From NCBI GenBank assembly GCA_015654475.1, contig JAATGV010000005.1:1-64000 (forward strand): 64,000 nucleotides of DNA, written 5' to 3'. The position numbers and the translations under genes are program-made. The stretch is from Actinomycetales bacterium (GTDB lineage: Bacteria; Actinomycetota; Actinomycetes; Actinomycetales; Microbacteriaceae). Shown here one piece after another: positions 49,997 to 58,632 of this stretch. The notes under the pieces were generated by a model. That model made no database searches, was not told where the DNA came from, and saw only the letters and a program-made list of their open reading frames with translations. The stretch's first letter is position 1. Every line of letters starts with the position of its first letter.

Positions 49997-50662
49997 CTAC
50001 CCAGCAAGCCCGGCGATGACGTTGATCACGGTTGCCAGAACAACGGCCCCGATCATGAACGACACCAGCGCATGCTGCAGCGTCGTCGCGCGTAGGCGCG
50101 ATCCCGCGATCGACGTATCGGAGACTTGGTAGGTCATGCCGATGGTGAAGGCCAGGTAGGCGAAGTCGCTGTATCGTGGCTCGTCCCCGTTGAAGTCGAC
50201 GGCCCCGCCGCCGTCTCCATAGTGGATGGCCGCATACCGCAGCGCAAAGACCGTGTGCACCATCATCCACGAGACGACGACAGAGCCGACAGCGGACGCG
50301 GCAAGCAGCACGCGTTGGCTTCCCTGGGAAGTCGACGAGGCGACCAGCAAGCCGACTACTCCAGCAACGGAGGCGATGGCCGCGACGACGACGAGCAGGT
50401 CACTGATCGTGCGTGAGGGGTCTTCTCGTACAGCGTGCGTTTTGGTCTGCGCCGCATCCATTCGCCCAACTATCGCCCACACCCACACGATGTAGGTGAG
50501 TGCGGCACTAATCCAGGCGAGTGCGGCAGCCAGCTCGATGCCGACCAACGGTGCCAAGATGATGCAGGCGGCCACGCCGACCGTCAACGCCACAGCAACA
50601 CGAATCAGGGCCCACCAGGTCGGAGATTCGTCGGTGGATGTGGCCGCCTGCTTCGTAGTCAT
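49997..50662 (-). CDS. DUF1345 membrane protein
   Basis: This 221-residue protein of the DUF1345 family has five transmembrane helices: two near residues 18-65, two near 88-135 and one at the C-terminus (MIGAVVLATVINVIAGLAG). Between helices 4 and 5 lies the family's conserved soluble loop ALRYAAIHYG, then EPRYSDFAYLAFTIGMTYQVSDT. Function is not known. The ATG lies six bases after GATAAT, suggesting a leaderless mRNA. It faces the VOC gene, with 20 bp between stops. Confidence 0.9.
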   Translation of the reverse strand: MTTKQAATSTDESPTWWALIRVAVALTVGVAACIILAPLVGIELAAALAWISAALTYIVWVWAIVGRMDAAQTKTHAVREDPSRTISDLLVVVAAIASVAGVVGLLVASSTSQGSQRVLLAASAVGSVVVSWMMVHTVFALRYAAIHYGDGGGAVDFNGDEPRYSDFAYLAFTIGMTYQVSDTSIAGSRLRATTLQHALVSFMIGAVVLATVINVIAGLAG

Positions 50663-50730
50663 GGCTTGATTATCGTCCTCTCACCCCATGACCGCGAGAG
50701 GATCGGCCCATACCCGCGGCTAGGCGTGCG

Positions 50731-51480
50731 TTATTTGTCGAGCTTGGCGCGCTTCTCGACCGCCCGCCACAACTGCGCGTATGCGACCGCCGCCTCCGAG
50801 CGCGGAGCGTATTCGGCGACTGCCGAGCGGAGCTCCCCCATCTTTTCGACAACGACCGTGGCGGGAACTACGACGGATGTCACATCGGCTCGGCCCTCGG
50901 GTAATTGTTGGATTGCCGCGCGATGGCCACCTCTGCGGCGATCGGCCATCGAAATGTAGCTCACGACTGCGGGAGCTTTGGGAGTGCCAGCAACGATGGC
51001 AGCAACCTGGTCGAGTGCACGAAGACTTAACGGAGATGGCTGCAACGGCACGACGACGACGTCTGCTGCCCGAAGCACGTTTTCGGCGAGTAGCGACGCA
51101 CCAGGAGGACAGTCGAGAATGACGACATCGAATTGGTCGGTAATGTCGCCGAGCGCCTTCTCGATGCGTTGGGTCGACTTCTTTGACGAATTCAGAATCA
51201 GTTCGAGGTCGCGAGAGCTCTGATCGGCGGGCAGCACCCAAATGCGAGGATTCTCGGTTTCGCGCACTGCCTTTCTGATTTTCGACTCGCCGTGGATGAG
51301 GTCGGCCGTTCCGCCGCGTAACTTCGGCTTCACGCGCAACAGATAGGTGGCTGAGCCTTGTGCATCCACGTCCCACACCAGAACACGGAATCCTCGCGAC
51401 GCTGCCTCCCAGGCGAGGTTGACGGCGGCCGTTGTCTTGCCGACGCCACCCTTGACGCTGTATGCCGCGATCACTTTCAT
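50731..51480 (-). CDS. ParA/MinD-family ATPase, orphan
   Basis: This 249-residue P-loop ATPase has the deviant Walker A YSVKGGVGKTTAAVNLA with its signature Lys, the switch I Asp in VWDVDAQGSATYLL, and Walker B VVILDCPPGASLL. It is like chromosome or plasmid partition ParA proteins, which form nucleotide-dependent dimers on DNA. No parB-like gene or parS-like palindrome lies next to it, so its cargo is unknown and it may position another complex. The ATG lies six bases after TAGACT, giving a leaderless mRNA. Confidence 0.9.
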   Translation of the reverse strand: MKVIAAYSVKGGVGKTTAAVNLAWEAASRGFRVLVWDVDAQGSATYLLRVKPKLRGGTADLIHGESKIRKAVRETENPRIWVLPADQSSRDLELILNSSKKSTQRIEKALGDITDQFDVVILDCPPGASLLAENVLRAADVVVVPLQPSPLSLRALDQVAAIVAGTPKAPAVVSYISMADRRRGGHRAAIQQLPEGRADVTSVVVPATVVVEKMGELRSAVAEYAPRSEAAVAYAQLWRAVEKRAKLDK

Positions 51481-51772
51481 AGTCCCAGTCTATGAAGGCA
51501 AGGGGGATGTGGGGCGGCGCAGGCATTTTGGCTGGCGACGGACACGGGAGTGGATATCGTGGCGATCAACTCATTAGCAGCGATCACGAGAAAAGTGAGA
51601 ATTCGCTCTGAATATGACTTTTGTCGGTCAGTGCACAGAAGTTGCCCGAGTTGCGTACACCCTTTGTCTAGGAGTCACACACGGAGCAACGGATTGCCGA
51701 AACATACCGCATTCTTATACGCGGCAACCCACCGGTGCCAACACGGATATTCATTAATAGAGAGATTCACCC

Positions 51773-52273
51773 ATGACGACAACGTCCGCAACATCCCCCC
51801 GCGGGCTTCAGATAGCCACAGCAGTGACCCGAATCCTGATCGGATTCGAGTTCCTCTGGGCCTTCCTCGACAAAACTTTCGGCTTCGGGTTTGCGACAGC
51901 TCCCGAGAAAGCGTGGGTCAACGGCGGCTCCCCCACCACCGGTTACCTGAGTAGCCCAGACCGCACATTCTCTGGCTTCTACACCTCGCTCGCGAACAAC
52001 ACCCTTGTTGATGTCATCTTTATGATCGGCCTCCTTGGCGTCGGCGTCGCGCTGATCCTCGGCATTGGCGTGCGGATTGGCACGCTTGCCGGTTCGGTGA
52101 TGTTGATCTTCATGTACTTCGCTTCGTTCCCGCTGGCCTCAAACCCTGTCGTGGACGAGCACATCCTCGAGCTCGGCATCATGGCGATTGTGTTCTTCTC
52201 AGTAACCAGCCAGGTGTGGAGCCTCGCTCCTTGGTGGCGCAAGCTGACAGCATCGCAGACCTGGCTCTGGTAG
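51773..52273 (+). CDS. DoxX-like membrane protein
   Basis: This 166-residue protein has four transmembrane helices (near residues 14-32, 78-97, 100-120 and 130-148). The first helix TRILIGFEFLWAFLDKTFG has the pattern of the DoxX/thiosulfate-quinone oxidoreductase family. The long loop between helices 1 and 2 (APEKAWVNGGSPTTGYLSS) is typical of the TQO small-subunit subgroup. Members are associated with redox or thiol homeostasis; the precise reaction here is unknown. AGAGAG lies near the expected ribosome-binding position. It converges on purL with a strong hairpin between them. Confidence 0.87.
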   Translation: MTTTSATSPRGLQIATAVTRILIGFEFLWAFLDKTFGFGFATAPEKAWVNGGSPTTGYLSSPDRTFSGFYTSLANNTLVDVIFMIGLLGVGVALILGIGVRIGTLAGSVMLIFMYFASFPLASNPVVDEHILELGIMAIVFFSVTSQVWSLAPWWRKLTASQTWLW

Positions 52274-52297
52274 GGGCTTGTCTGGCTGAGGTACCTG

Positions 52298-52339
52298 GTG
52301 TGGGTGGTGGAGATGTTTCGACATCGACACCACCCACAC
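52298..52339. terminator. Bidirectional terminator with UUCG loop between doxX and purL
   Basis: GTGTGGGTGGTG (52298-52309) pairs perfectly with CACCACCCACAC (52328-52339). Inside, a tandem GA/GA mismatch (52310-52311 with 52326-52327) leads to GATGT/ACATC closed by the loop TTCG. It lies between convergent genes and is symmetrical, so it can act on both strands. No long T-tract is present. Confidence 0.8.
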
Positions 52340-52383
52340 TCATGAAAGCACACGAAAACGAGCCCAAAGCTCGATTCGGTATC

Positions 52384-54696
52384 TCAGGCGAAATGCGCGG
52401 GCAGCGTGCCCGTGTGCGCGACCCGCAGTTCGTCAATCGAAACGTCGAACAGGTCCTGTACCTCGAGCGTGCCTGAGTCGACAGTGACACCGATCCGCGT
52501 CACCGGCACATTGCGGCCCTCGGCCAGACCGCGGAACTTCACGTCATCCTCGCGCAAGACCGCAACAACAGCGCGAGCCGTCGACTCGCTGAACAAAGCG
52601 GTTGTGACATCCACCCCGTCGCGGTCGACGATATCGCCGAGCCATACGCGGGCGCCAACACCAAAACGAATCACCGACTCCGCCAGGCTGACGGCAAGAC
52701 CTCCCTCAGACAGGTCGTGGGCGGCGGCGAACAGGCCCTCCCGTGCGCCGGCGACAAGTAACCCAGCCAGCGCCTTCTCGGCGTCCAGCTTCTCGCGTGG
52801 CGGCCGACCACCAAGGTGGCCGTGCAGAACGTCGGCCCAGGCCGACCCATCCAGTTCAAGGGCCGTCTCGCCAAGCAGGTAGAGGTTAAGGCCTTCGTCC
52901 TGCCAGGCAGACGGAACGCGGTCGGCAACGTCGTCGATCAGACCAAGTACGCCAACGACGGGGGTGGGGTGGATGGGGGTGTCGCCCGTCTGGTTGTAGA
53001 ACGAGACGTTACCGCCAGTCACCGGCACCGCAAGTTCCATGCATCCATCTGCGAGACCAGCGGTCGCCTCCGAGAACTGCCACATCACCTCAGGGTTCTC
53101 TGGGCTACCGAAGTTGAGGCAGTCGGTGATAGCAGTCGGGGTGGCACCTGTGCACGCCACATTGCGGTAAGCCTCGCCGAGCGCGAGCCGTGCGCCGGCA
53201 CGCGGGTCGAGCTGAGCAAACCGACCGTTAGCGTCAGTCGCAATCGCGAAGCCGCGGCCTGACTCCTCGTCCACGCGAATCATGCCGGCGTCGTCGGGGA
53301 AGGCCAGGGCGGTATTGCCCATCACGTAATAGTCGTACTGGTCGGTGATGTAACTTGTGTCGGCAATGTTGGGGCTTGCGACAAGACGAAGTGTGGCTGC
53401 ACGCAACGCCGCGCCGTCATTGTCGCGTGGCAGGCGTGCGGCCGAGTCCGCGTTGAGCGCGTCGAGCCAGTCTGGACGACGAACCGGCCGGTCATACACC
53501 GGTCCATCCACTGCCACGGTGCGCGGCGGAACGTCGACGATCTTCTCGCCCTGCCAATGGACCACGAGGCGGCCGCTGTCAGTCACCTCGCCGATCACGC
53601 TCGTCTCGACATCCCACTTGCGCACCACGGCGAGGAAGGCATCGAGCTTGTCCGGCCGGACCACAGCCATCATGCGTTCCTGCGATTCGCTCATCAGGAT
53701 CTCTTCAGCCGTCAATGTTGGGTCGCGCAGCAGCACATCGTCGAGGCTGACCTCCATGCCTCCGTCGCCATTGGCCGCAAGCTCACTCGTCGCGCACGAA
53801 ATGCCTGCTGCCCCCAGGTCCTGAATGCCTTCGACCAGGTCATTGGCAAACAGTTCGAGGCAGCACTCGATCAGCACCTTTTCTGCGAATGGGTCGCCCA
53901 CTTGCACACTTGGGCGCTTGGTCACGCCGCCCTCGTCGAAGGTGTCAGAGGCAAGGATGGATGCTCCGCCAATGCCGTCGCCGCCGGTGCGCGCACCAAA
54001 CAACACGACCTTGTTGCCTGCGCCCTTCGCATTGGCGAGGTGTAGGTCTTCGTGCTTCAGCACGCCAACACACAGCGCATTGACAAGCGGGTTGCCTTGG
54101 TAGACCGCGTCGAACACGGTCTCGCCGCCGATGTTCGGCAGGCCGAGGCAATTGCCGTAGAACGAGATTCCGCCGACGACGCCGCCGACGACGCGCTGGG
54201 TGTCGGCGTGATCGATTGCGCCGAAGCGCAACTGGTCCATGACCGCGACGGGTCGTGCGCCCATCGAGATGATGTCGCGCACAATGCCGCCGACGCCTGT
54301 GGCGGCACCCTGGAATGGTTCGACATACGAAGGATGATTGTGGCTCTCGACCTTGAAGGTCACGGCCCAGCCGCCGCCGATATCCACCACGCCCGCGTTT
54401 TCACCCATGCCGACCATGAGGCGTTCCCGCATCTCCGGCGTGACTTTCTCGCCGAATTGGCGCAAGTACTTCTTGCTCGACTTATATGAGCAGTGTTCGC
54501 TCCACATGACCGAATACATGGCAAGCTCGCCGCTGGTTGGGCGGCGGCCGAGAATCTCGCGAATCTGCAGATATTCGCTTTCGGTGAGGCCGAGGCTGGC
54601 ATACGGCTGCTCGACGTCTGGTGTCGCGGCCGCGTTTTCGACTGTGTCTGGCTGATGGATGCGCATGGATGCTTGGGTTGGGGTGGCGTCGGTCAC
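52384..54696 (-). CDS. purL: Phosphoribosylformylglycinamidine synthase, large subunit
   Basis: This 770-residue small-type PurL is the ATP-dependent synthase component that turns FGAR into FGAM with ammonia from PurQ. Family motifs are [50 protein letters not shown] and [13 protein letters not shown], and the duplicated AIR-synthetase-like halves are visible. The first 25-30 residues are hydrophilic and variable. The GTG at 54696 is used; an in-frame ATG at 54666 is a credible alternative because neither has an ideal ribosome-binding site. It is the last gene of purS-purQ-purL and starts 7 bp after purQ. Confidence 0.96.
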   Translation of the reverse strand: MTDATPTQASMRIHQPDTVENAAATPDVEQPYASLGLTESEYLQIREILGRRPTSGELAMYSVMWSEHCSYKSSKKYLRQFGEKVTPEMRERLMVGMGENAGVVDIGGGWAVTFKVESHNHPSYVEPFQGAATGVGGIVRDIISMGARPVAVMDQLRFGAIDHADTQRVVGGVVGGISFYGNCLGLPNIGGETVFDAVYQGNPLVNALCVGVLKHEDLHLANAKGAGNKVVLFGARTGGDGIGGASILASDTFDEGGVTKRPSVQVGDPFAEKVLIECCLELFANDLVEGIQDLGAAGISCATSELAANGDGGMEVSLDDVLLRDPTLTAEEILMSESQERMMAVVRPDKLDAFLAVVRKWDVETSVIGEVTDSGRLVVHWQGEKIVDVPPRTVAVDGPVYDRPVRRPDWLDALNADSAARLPRDNDGAALRAATLRLVASPNIADTSYITDQYDYYVMGNTALAFPDDAGMIRVDEESGRGFAIATDANGRFAQLDPRAGARLALGEAYRNVACTGATPTAITDCLNFGSPENPEVMWQFSEATAGLADGCMELAVPVTGGNVSFYNQTGDTPIHPTPVVGVLGLIDDVADRVPSAWQDEGLNLYLLGETALELDGSAWADVLHGHLGGRPPREKLDAEKALAGLLVAGAREGLFAAAHDLSEGGLAVSLAESVIRFGVGARVWLGDIVDRDGVDVTTALFSESTARAVVAVLREDDVKFRGLAEGRNVPVTRIGVTVDSGTLEVQDLFDVSIDELRVAHTGTLPAHFA

Positions 54697-54703
54697 TTGG
54701 GGG

Positions 54704-55405
54704 TCAGGCTCCTACGAGAGTGTTCAATACAGAAGCGAACAGGCGCAAACCGTCTGTTCCGCTGCGCATGGCCAAAGCCGTGTTCGGCCCGAAGCCGGGC
54801 AGAATCGCATGCTCGGGGTGAGGCATGAGGCCGACAACATTGCCGCGCTCATTAGTGATGCCGGCGATGTTATTGGCAGAGCCGTTGGGATTGTCTCCCT
54901 CGGGATAACGGAACGTGACAAGGCCTTCTCCCTCGATGGCCTTCAGTTGTTCGGCGGTGGCAGTGAATCGACCGTCCGAGTTCTTGATCGGGATCACGAT
55001 GTCTTCGCCGGCAACGAGCTGATTGGTCCACGCTGTTGCGGTGTTCTCGACGATCACCGTCTGGTCTTTGCGAATGAAGTGTTGGTGTTCGTTGCGCACC
55101 AGAGCGCCGCGCAGCAGATGGCTTTCGGTGAGCATCTGGAAACCATTGCAGATGCCGAGCACTGGCAACCCTTTGCCTGCAGCATCCACCACCGCTTTCA
55201 TGATTGGCGAAAACGTGGCAATCGCACCCGCACGTAGGTAGTCGCCATAACTGAAGCCGCCGGGCAGCACCACTGCATCCACCGACTGCAAATCGGTGTC
55301 TTGATGCCAGAGAGCAACGGGTGTCGCTCCAGCGACGCGAACCGCGCGCTGAGCGTCGCGGTCATCAAGTGAACCCGGGAAAGTGACGACGCCGATGCGG
55401 GCCAT
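54704..55405 (-). CDS. purQ: Phosphoribosylformylglycinamidine synthase, glutaminase subunit
   Basis: This 233-residue class I glutamine amidotransferase supplies ammonia to PurL. The nucleophile Cys is in [12 protein letters not shown], the oxyanion strand in [14 protein letters not shown], and the His/Glu pair in [13 protein letters not shown]. The N-terminal [16 protein letters not shown] is typical of PurQ. GAGGAG inside the end of purS precedes the ATG, and only 3 bp separate the purS stop from it. PurS, PurQ and PurL assemble into one complex in Gram-positive bacteria. Confidence 0.97.
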   Translation of the reverse strand: MARIGVVTFPGSLDDRDAQRAVRVAGATPVALWHQDTDLQSVDAVVLPGGFSYGDYLRAGAIATFSPIMKAVVDAAGKGLPVLGICNGFQMLTESHLLRGALVRNEHQHFIRKDQTVIVENTATAWTNQLVAGEDIVIPIKNSDGRFTATAEQLKAIEGEGLVTFRYPEGDNPNGSANNIAGITNERGNVVGLMPHPEHAILPGFGPNTALAMRSGTDGLRLFASVLNTLVGA

Positions 55406-55408
55406 TGC

Positions 55409-55660
55409 TTAGTTCTCCTCGACGACGACGCTAACGACGTCTTCGATGATGGGATTCGAGAACATCTCGACCGCGATCTCGCGCACCTCGGCCAGCAGCG
55501 TGTCAGTGACCGGCTGTTCGACGACGACCTCAAAGCGTTTACCGATGCGCACGGATGCCAGCTCGGGCCTGCCGATGCGGGTCAGCGCGCCGCCTACTGC
55601 CTTTCCTTGCGGGTCAAGCAACTCGGGCTTGGGCATGACTTCGACGACGATTTTCGGCAC
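55409..55660 (-). CDS. purS: PurS subunit of FGAM synthase
   Basis: This 83-residue subunit bridges PurQ and PurL. It begins PKIVVEVMPKPELLDPQG after the initiating GTG and contains AVGGALTRIGRPELASVRIGK and the C-terminal NPIIEDVVSVVVEEN, all family features. The GTG at 55660, with CGGAG 8 nt upstream, is chosen over the upstream frame from 55816, which runs through the intergenic hairpin. A minus-strand TAGACT near 55695 would give a leader of about 35-45 nt. Confidence 0.93.
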   Translation of the reverse strand: MPKIVVEVMPKPELLDPQGKAVGGALTRIGRPELASVRIGKRFEVVVEQPVTDTLLAEVREIAVEMFSNPIIEDVVSVVVEEN

Positions 55661-55781
55661 TGGTGCGCTCCGGAGGTGTGGTGGGTGGATGTCGACGCCA
55701 CCCAGTCTACCCGGCCTGGTTGTGTTAGCGCTCAGAAGCTCTATGTGGCCGTTTACCCGCCACGCAACGTCCCGATATCCG

Positions 55782-55819
55782 CGGATGGGCCCAAGAGCTG
55801 TTGCTCTGGGACCCATCCG
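55782..55819 (-). terminator. Hairpin downstream of glycerol dehydrogenase
   Basis: CGGATGGGCCCAAGAGC (55782-55798) pairs with GCTCTGGGACCCATCCG (55803-55819) with two mismatches around a short loop. It lies just after the gldA stop on the minus strand and upstream of purS, so it should separate the two transcripts. Confidence 0.65.
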
Positions 55820-55840
55820 TAGCGTCAGCGAAACTGCACG

Positions 55841-56989
55841 TCAATGTGCGGCGTGATAGAGCACGGGCTCTGGCAAACCGTGCTCGGCTCGCACCCGACG
55901 CGAATACCCCTCAATCGAGCGCAACGCCTGATAGACGTCCTCGGCTGTGACGAGAGCCGGTTGCGCGTGGATGGTCTCCCCCGCAACGGTTGCGGCCTCG
56001 GCCACGGCACGCAACTCGGTTTCGTCATCCACCGTCAAGCCAATCTCGGTCAGTGTGTTCGGCAGCCCGACGCGCGTGGTGAACACGATGAAGTCATCGA
56101 GCTCTTTGCGAGGAGCGCCCTCGAGCACGAGCATCGTCGTCGAACCGATGTTGACCTTCTGGCCGTGGGTGAGGCCATGCGTTTGCGGTGCCTGAGTGAG
56201 GCCATTGTGGATGGCGTGGGCTGCCGCGAGACCGCCAGACTCAAAGCCGAGACCCGACAACAAGGTGTTCGCCTCGACAAGGTTCTCGAGTGCAGGGGTG
56301 ACAGTACTGACGCGTACCGCCTCGATGGCGGGGATCGCGTTTTCCCAGATCAGATCCCACGAAAGCTTGGCGAGCGCCGCTGCGCTCGCAGTCTGTATGC
56401 CGCCTGCCATGGTGGCCGAATGGGAACGACCGGTTGCGCGAGCCTCGAGCCAGGTAGCTAGGGCGTCGCCAATGCCGGCGACGAGAAACCCGACGGGAGC
56501 GTTGGCGACAATCTGCGTATCGATGAGCACGAGGTCTGGGTTGTGTGGGAAGAAGCGATACTCGACGAATTCACCCGTCTCGGTGTAGATCACCGAGAGC
56601 GCCGACGTTGGTGCATCGGTTGAGGCCGCGGTGGGGACGCTAGCCCAGCGGATGCCCGCGAGATGCCCAGCAGCCTTGACGGCGTCGATGGCACTGCCGC
56701 CACCGACACCCAGGATGACGTCGGCGCTCGACGCTTTGATCGCATCCACTAGGTCATCAACGGCCTGCGCCGTCGCAAACTTGCCAAACCCAATCCGCTC
56801 GACCGGCAAGCTGGTTTTCTCGAAGCTCGCGGTGACGTCGGCTTCGACAATGCCCCAGACGAAATCGTCGGAAACGATCAGCGGTTTGCTGCCGATTTGG
56901 GCAATGTATGTGCCGAGCTCTGCGATCGCTCCCTTACCTTGGACGTAACGTCCTGGGGCGATGATGGTGCGCAATGAACTAGCTGACAT
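55841..56989 (-). CDS. gldA: Glycerol dehydrogenase (Fe/Zn-containing alcohol dehydrogenase family)
   Basis: This 382-residue NAD-dependent enzyme oxidises glycerol to dihydroxyacetone. The nucleotide-binding loop is GVGGGSAIDAVKA, with VPTAASTDAPTSALSV. The metal ligands of the family are present: Asp in VAGIGDALATWLEA, His in AAAHAIHNGL and His in THGLTHGQKV. The ATG at 56989 is chosen because AGGAGGG lies 7-8 nt upstream, removing 14 residues from the longest frame. It stands alone; no glycerol kinase or dihydroxyacetone kinase is near. Other small polyols are possible substrates. Confidence 0.92.
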   Translation of the reverse strand: MSASSLRTIIAPGRYVQGKGAIAELGTYIAQIGSKPLIVSDDFVWGIVEADVTASFEKTSLPVERIGFGKFATAQAVDDLVDAIKASSADVILGVGGGSAIDAVKAAGHLAGIRWASVPTAASTDAPTSALSVIYTETGEFVEYRFFPHNPDLVLIDTQIVANAPVGFLVAGIGDALATWLEARATGRSHSATMAGGIQTASAAALAKLSWDLIWENAIPAIEAVRVSTVTPALENLVEANTLLSGLGFESGGLAAAHAIHNGLTQAPQTHGLTHGQKVNIGSTTMLVLEGAPRKELDDFIVFTTRVGLPNTLTEIGLTVDDETELRAVAEAATVAGETIHAQPALVTAEDVYQALRSIEGYSRRVRAEHGLPEPVLYHAAH

Positions 56990-57456
56990 AACGGGTTCCC
57001 TCCTGAAATGATTGGCGTCTTGCTGGCCCACTTAGGCCAGGTTTGGCACTATTCGCTCGACACTCTATCCCGGGCAGTTGGCGCGGCAGATTCGTTTGTG
57101 ACATCCCGCGTCATAGCAGCGAAATTGGCGCGGATTCTCGTGTTTTGTGTTCAGTTTTCGGTGCAGTCGAGGCTTGGAGCGTCGACCCCGCTGCCGTACT
57201 GCATGTCTTCGTACTGTTCGTCTTTGACCTGTCCCTCTTAGACCTGTCCCTCTTAGACCTGTCCCTCTTAGACCTGTCCCGTTCGTGTCGTCTCCGTGTC
57301 ACCTGCTCGTGTGCGCTATCTCTACCGTGGATCGACTCACAACATGCACACGCTCCCACACGAATGCCGCCATCGGGCATGCATACCCCGAAGTTCACGG
57401 CGAACCAGCCACGTCTTCGGTCCCGAATTGAGTCTTTCGTGGGGCGGTGTGTATTT
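56990..57456. other. Intergenic region with a minisatellite; no gene supported
   Basis: This gap of 467 bases is notable for the 15-bp tandem repeat at 57226-57280. Open frames crossing the repeat (DLSLL units on the plus strand, RSKRD units on the minus strand) lack ribosome-binding sites and family similarity and are considered spurious. Confidence 0.5.
57226..57280. repeat. 15-bp minisatellite, 3.7 copies
   Basis: The unit GACCTGTCCCTCTTA occurs exactly at 57226-57240, 57241-57255 and 57256-57270, then GACCTGTCCC at 57271-57280. Copies are identical. The repeat lies between gldA and the CDP-alcohol phosphatidyltransferase gene and could vary in copy number among strains. Confidence 0.95.
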
Positions 57457-58035
57457 TCACACCTGCCAGAGACCGCGTCGGTTGACGTCGTACGCACGTG
57501 CGGTCGCGATGATCAGTGATTCTTCGAGCGACGCCAGCGCCGTGGCCGCAATGGTGATGCCGGCGATCCAGGCGCGTGCATCCACCGTAGATGCCGCCCA
57601 CAGCCACAGCGGAATCGCGACGAACACCACCACTCCAGCGGCCTTGTTGGCGAAAGTATGCATGACGTTCCACTCGCCAAAACGCAGCTTCGTGGCGACA
57701 AAATTCATCATGCGGAGCAGGGCGACAGCGCCGACTCCGATCGCAAGGGGCAGATCTGTAGGCAGGTGGATGTGGGTCAGCATTTGCCCGATGACCACGA
57801 GGGTGAACGTTGCGTCGCCAAGCGTGTCGAGCCGTGCCCCGAGCGCGCTGGTAGCGGCGAGCCGCCGCGCCGACCAGCCATCGACGATGTCGGTCACGCC
57901 GCAAAACAGGTAGATGATCGCAAAAGCCGTGGTGCCTGGATCGGCCCAGATCAGTGCGAGGGAGAGTGCGACGCGGGTGAGGCTGAGCGCGTTGGGCAAC
58001 TGGTTCACACCGAGGTTGGGGTCTTTGCGCGTCAC
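57457..58035 (-). CDS. CDP-alcohol phosphatidyltransferase family protein
   Basis: This 192-residue membrane enzyme with about six helices transfers a phosphatidyl or related group from a CDP-alcohol to an acceptor alcohol. The full family motif is present: DIVDGWSARRLAATSALG followed by ARLDTLGD, giving DxxDGxxAR-x8-G-x3-D-x3-D. The N-terminal NQLPNALSLTRVALSLAL matches the amphipathic start of the family. The GTG at 58035 is chosen; the frame can extend to a TTG at 58092. The acceptor could be glycerol phosphate, inositol phosphate or another lipid headgroup, and is not determined. Confidence 0.85.
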   Translation of the reverse strand: MTRKDPNLGVNQLPNALSLTRVALSLALIWADPGTTAFAIIYLFCGVTDIVDGWSARRLAATSALGARLDTLGDATFTLVVIGQMLTHIHLPTDLPLAIGVGAVALLRMMNFVATKLRFGEWNVMHTFANKAAGVVVFVAIPLWLWAASTVDARAWIAGITIAATALASLEESLIIATARAYDVNRRGLWQV

Positions 58036-58632
58036 GGTTTGAGGTTCCGATGCTTGGGCGGTTGCGTTGGGGGTGCGCGGGTTGGGTTGCAAGATGAGGG
58101 CGTGGTGCCCGGGCGCGGCGTCTTCCTGTCTGGGTGGGCCGATCCTTGGTCAAGAGAATATCGTTCTTGCGGTTCTTGCGGTTCTTGCGAGACTGCCTAA
58201 ACACCACGCGCACGTACGTGCTGGCGCCACATACTGGCCCGCTATATGCAGACGCCCCCACTCGATTGCATCTCACGAGAGCGGGAGACCCGAGTTTTCG
58301 GCGATCAGGCAGCGTCCGGGGCGGCACTGTGGGATTCGTGTGGGAGCGTCTGCCTTTTACGTGAGAACGCATTGGGTCCGCGAGAACGCAATTGGTGGCT
58401 TCAAGGAAGAACACCTTGGTTATGCAAGAACACATCGGTGGCGAGCCGGGGCACTGCCTGATACAGTGACGACGTGCGTTACTCGTTGTGTTGTTGTCGC
58501 TGACAATCTGTCGTCAGCACTTTCGCCCTGCCTTCTCGGGGCCAACAACCACTCATACAACGATCACCTTCTCGTCGGACTCTCGCCATAGTTGCGAGTT
58601 CTCTGGCGTAACTTCTGCAAGGGGCCACAACT
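58036..58632. other. Intergenic region upstream of the CBS-MetB fusion; no gene supported
   Basis: These roughly 600 bases contain a 9-bp triplet repeat (58163-58189), a self-complementary GCACGTACGTGC (58207-58218), and paired GAGAACGCA motifs near 58360-58395 (GAGAACGCATTGG and GAGAACGCAATTGG). Coding potential is poor. AAGGGG before 58633 is the ribosome-binding site of the fusion gene. No recognised SAM or cobalamin riboswitch pattern is evident by eye. Confidence 0.45.
58163..58189. repeat. Three tandem copies of GTTCTTGCG
   Basis: The 9-bp unit GTTCTTGCG occurs three times without interruption at 58163-58171, 58172-58180 and 58181-58189, in the long non-coding stretch between divergent genes. 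Confidence 0.9.

Noticed and set aside
57043-57519. 158-residue frame with DLSLL repeats on the plus strand
   Set aside because: Its repeat comes from the 15-bp minisatellite; there is no signal peptide, family similarity or ribosome-binding site, and it overlaps the end of the phosphatidyltransferase gene.
58036-58632. SAM- or cobalamin-riboswitch upstream of the CBS-MetB fusion
   Set aside because: No conserved riboswitch core could be recognised by eye; a covariance-model search would be needed to exclude a divergent one.
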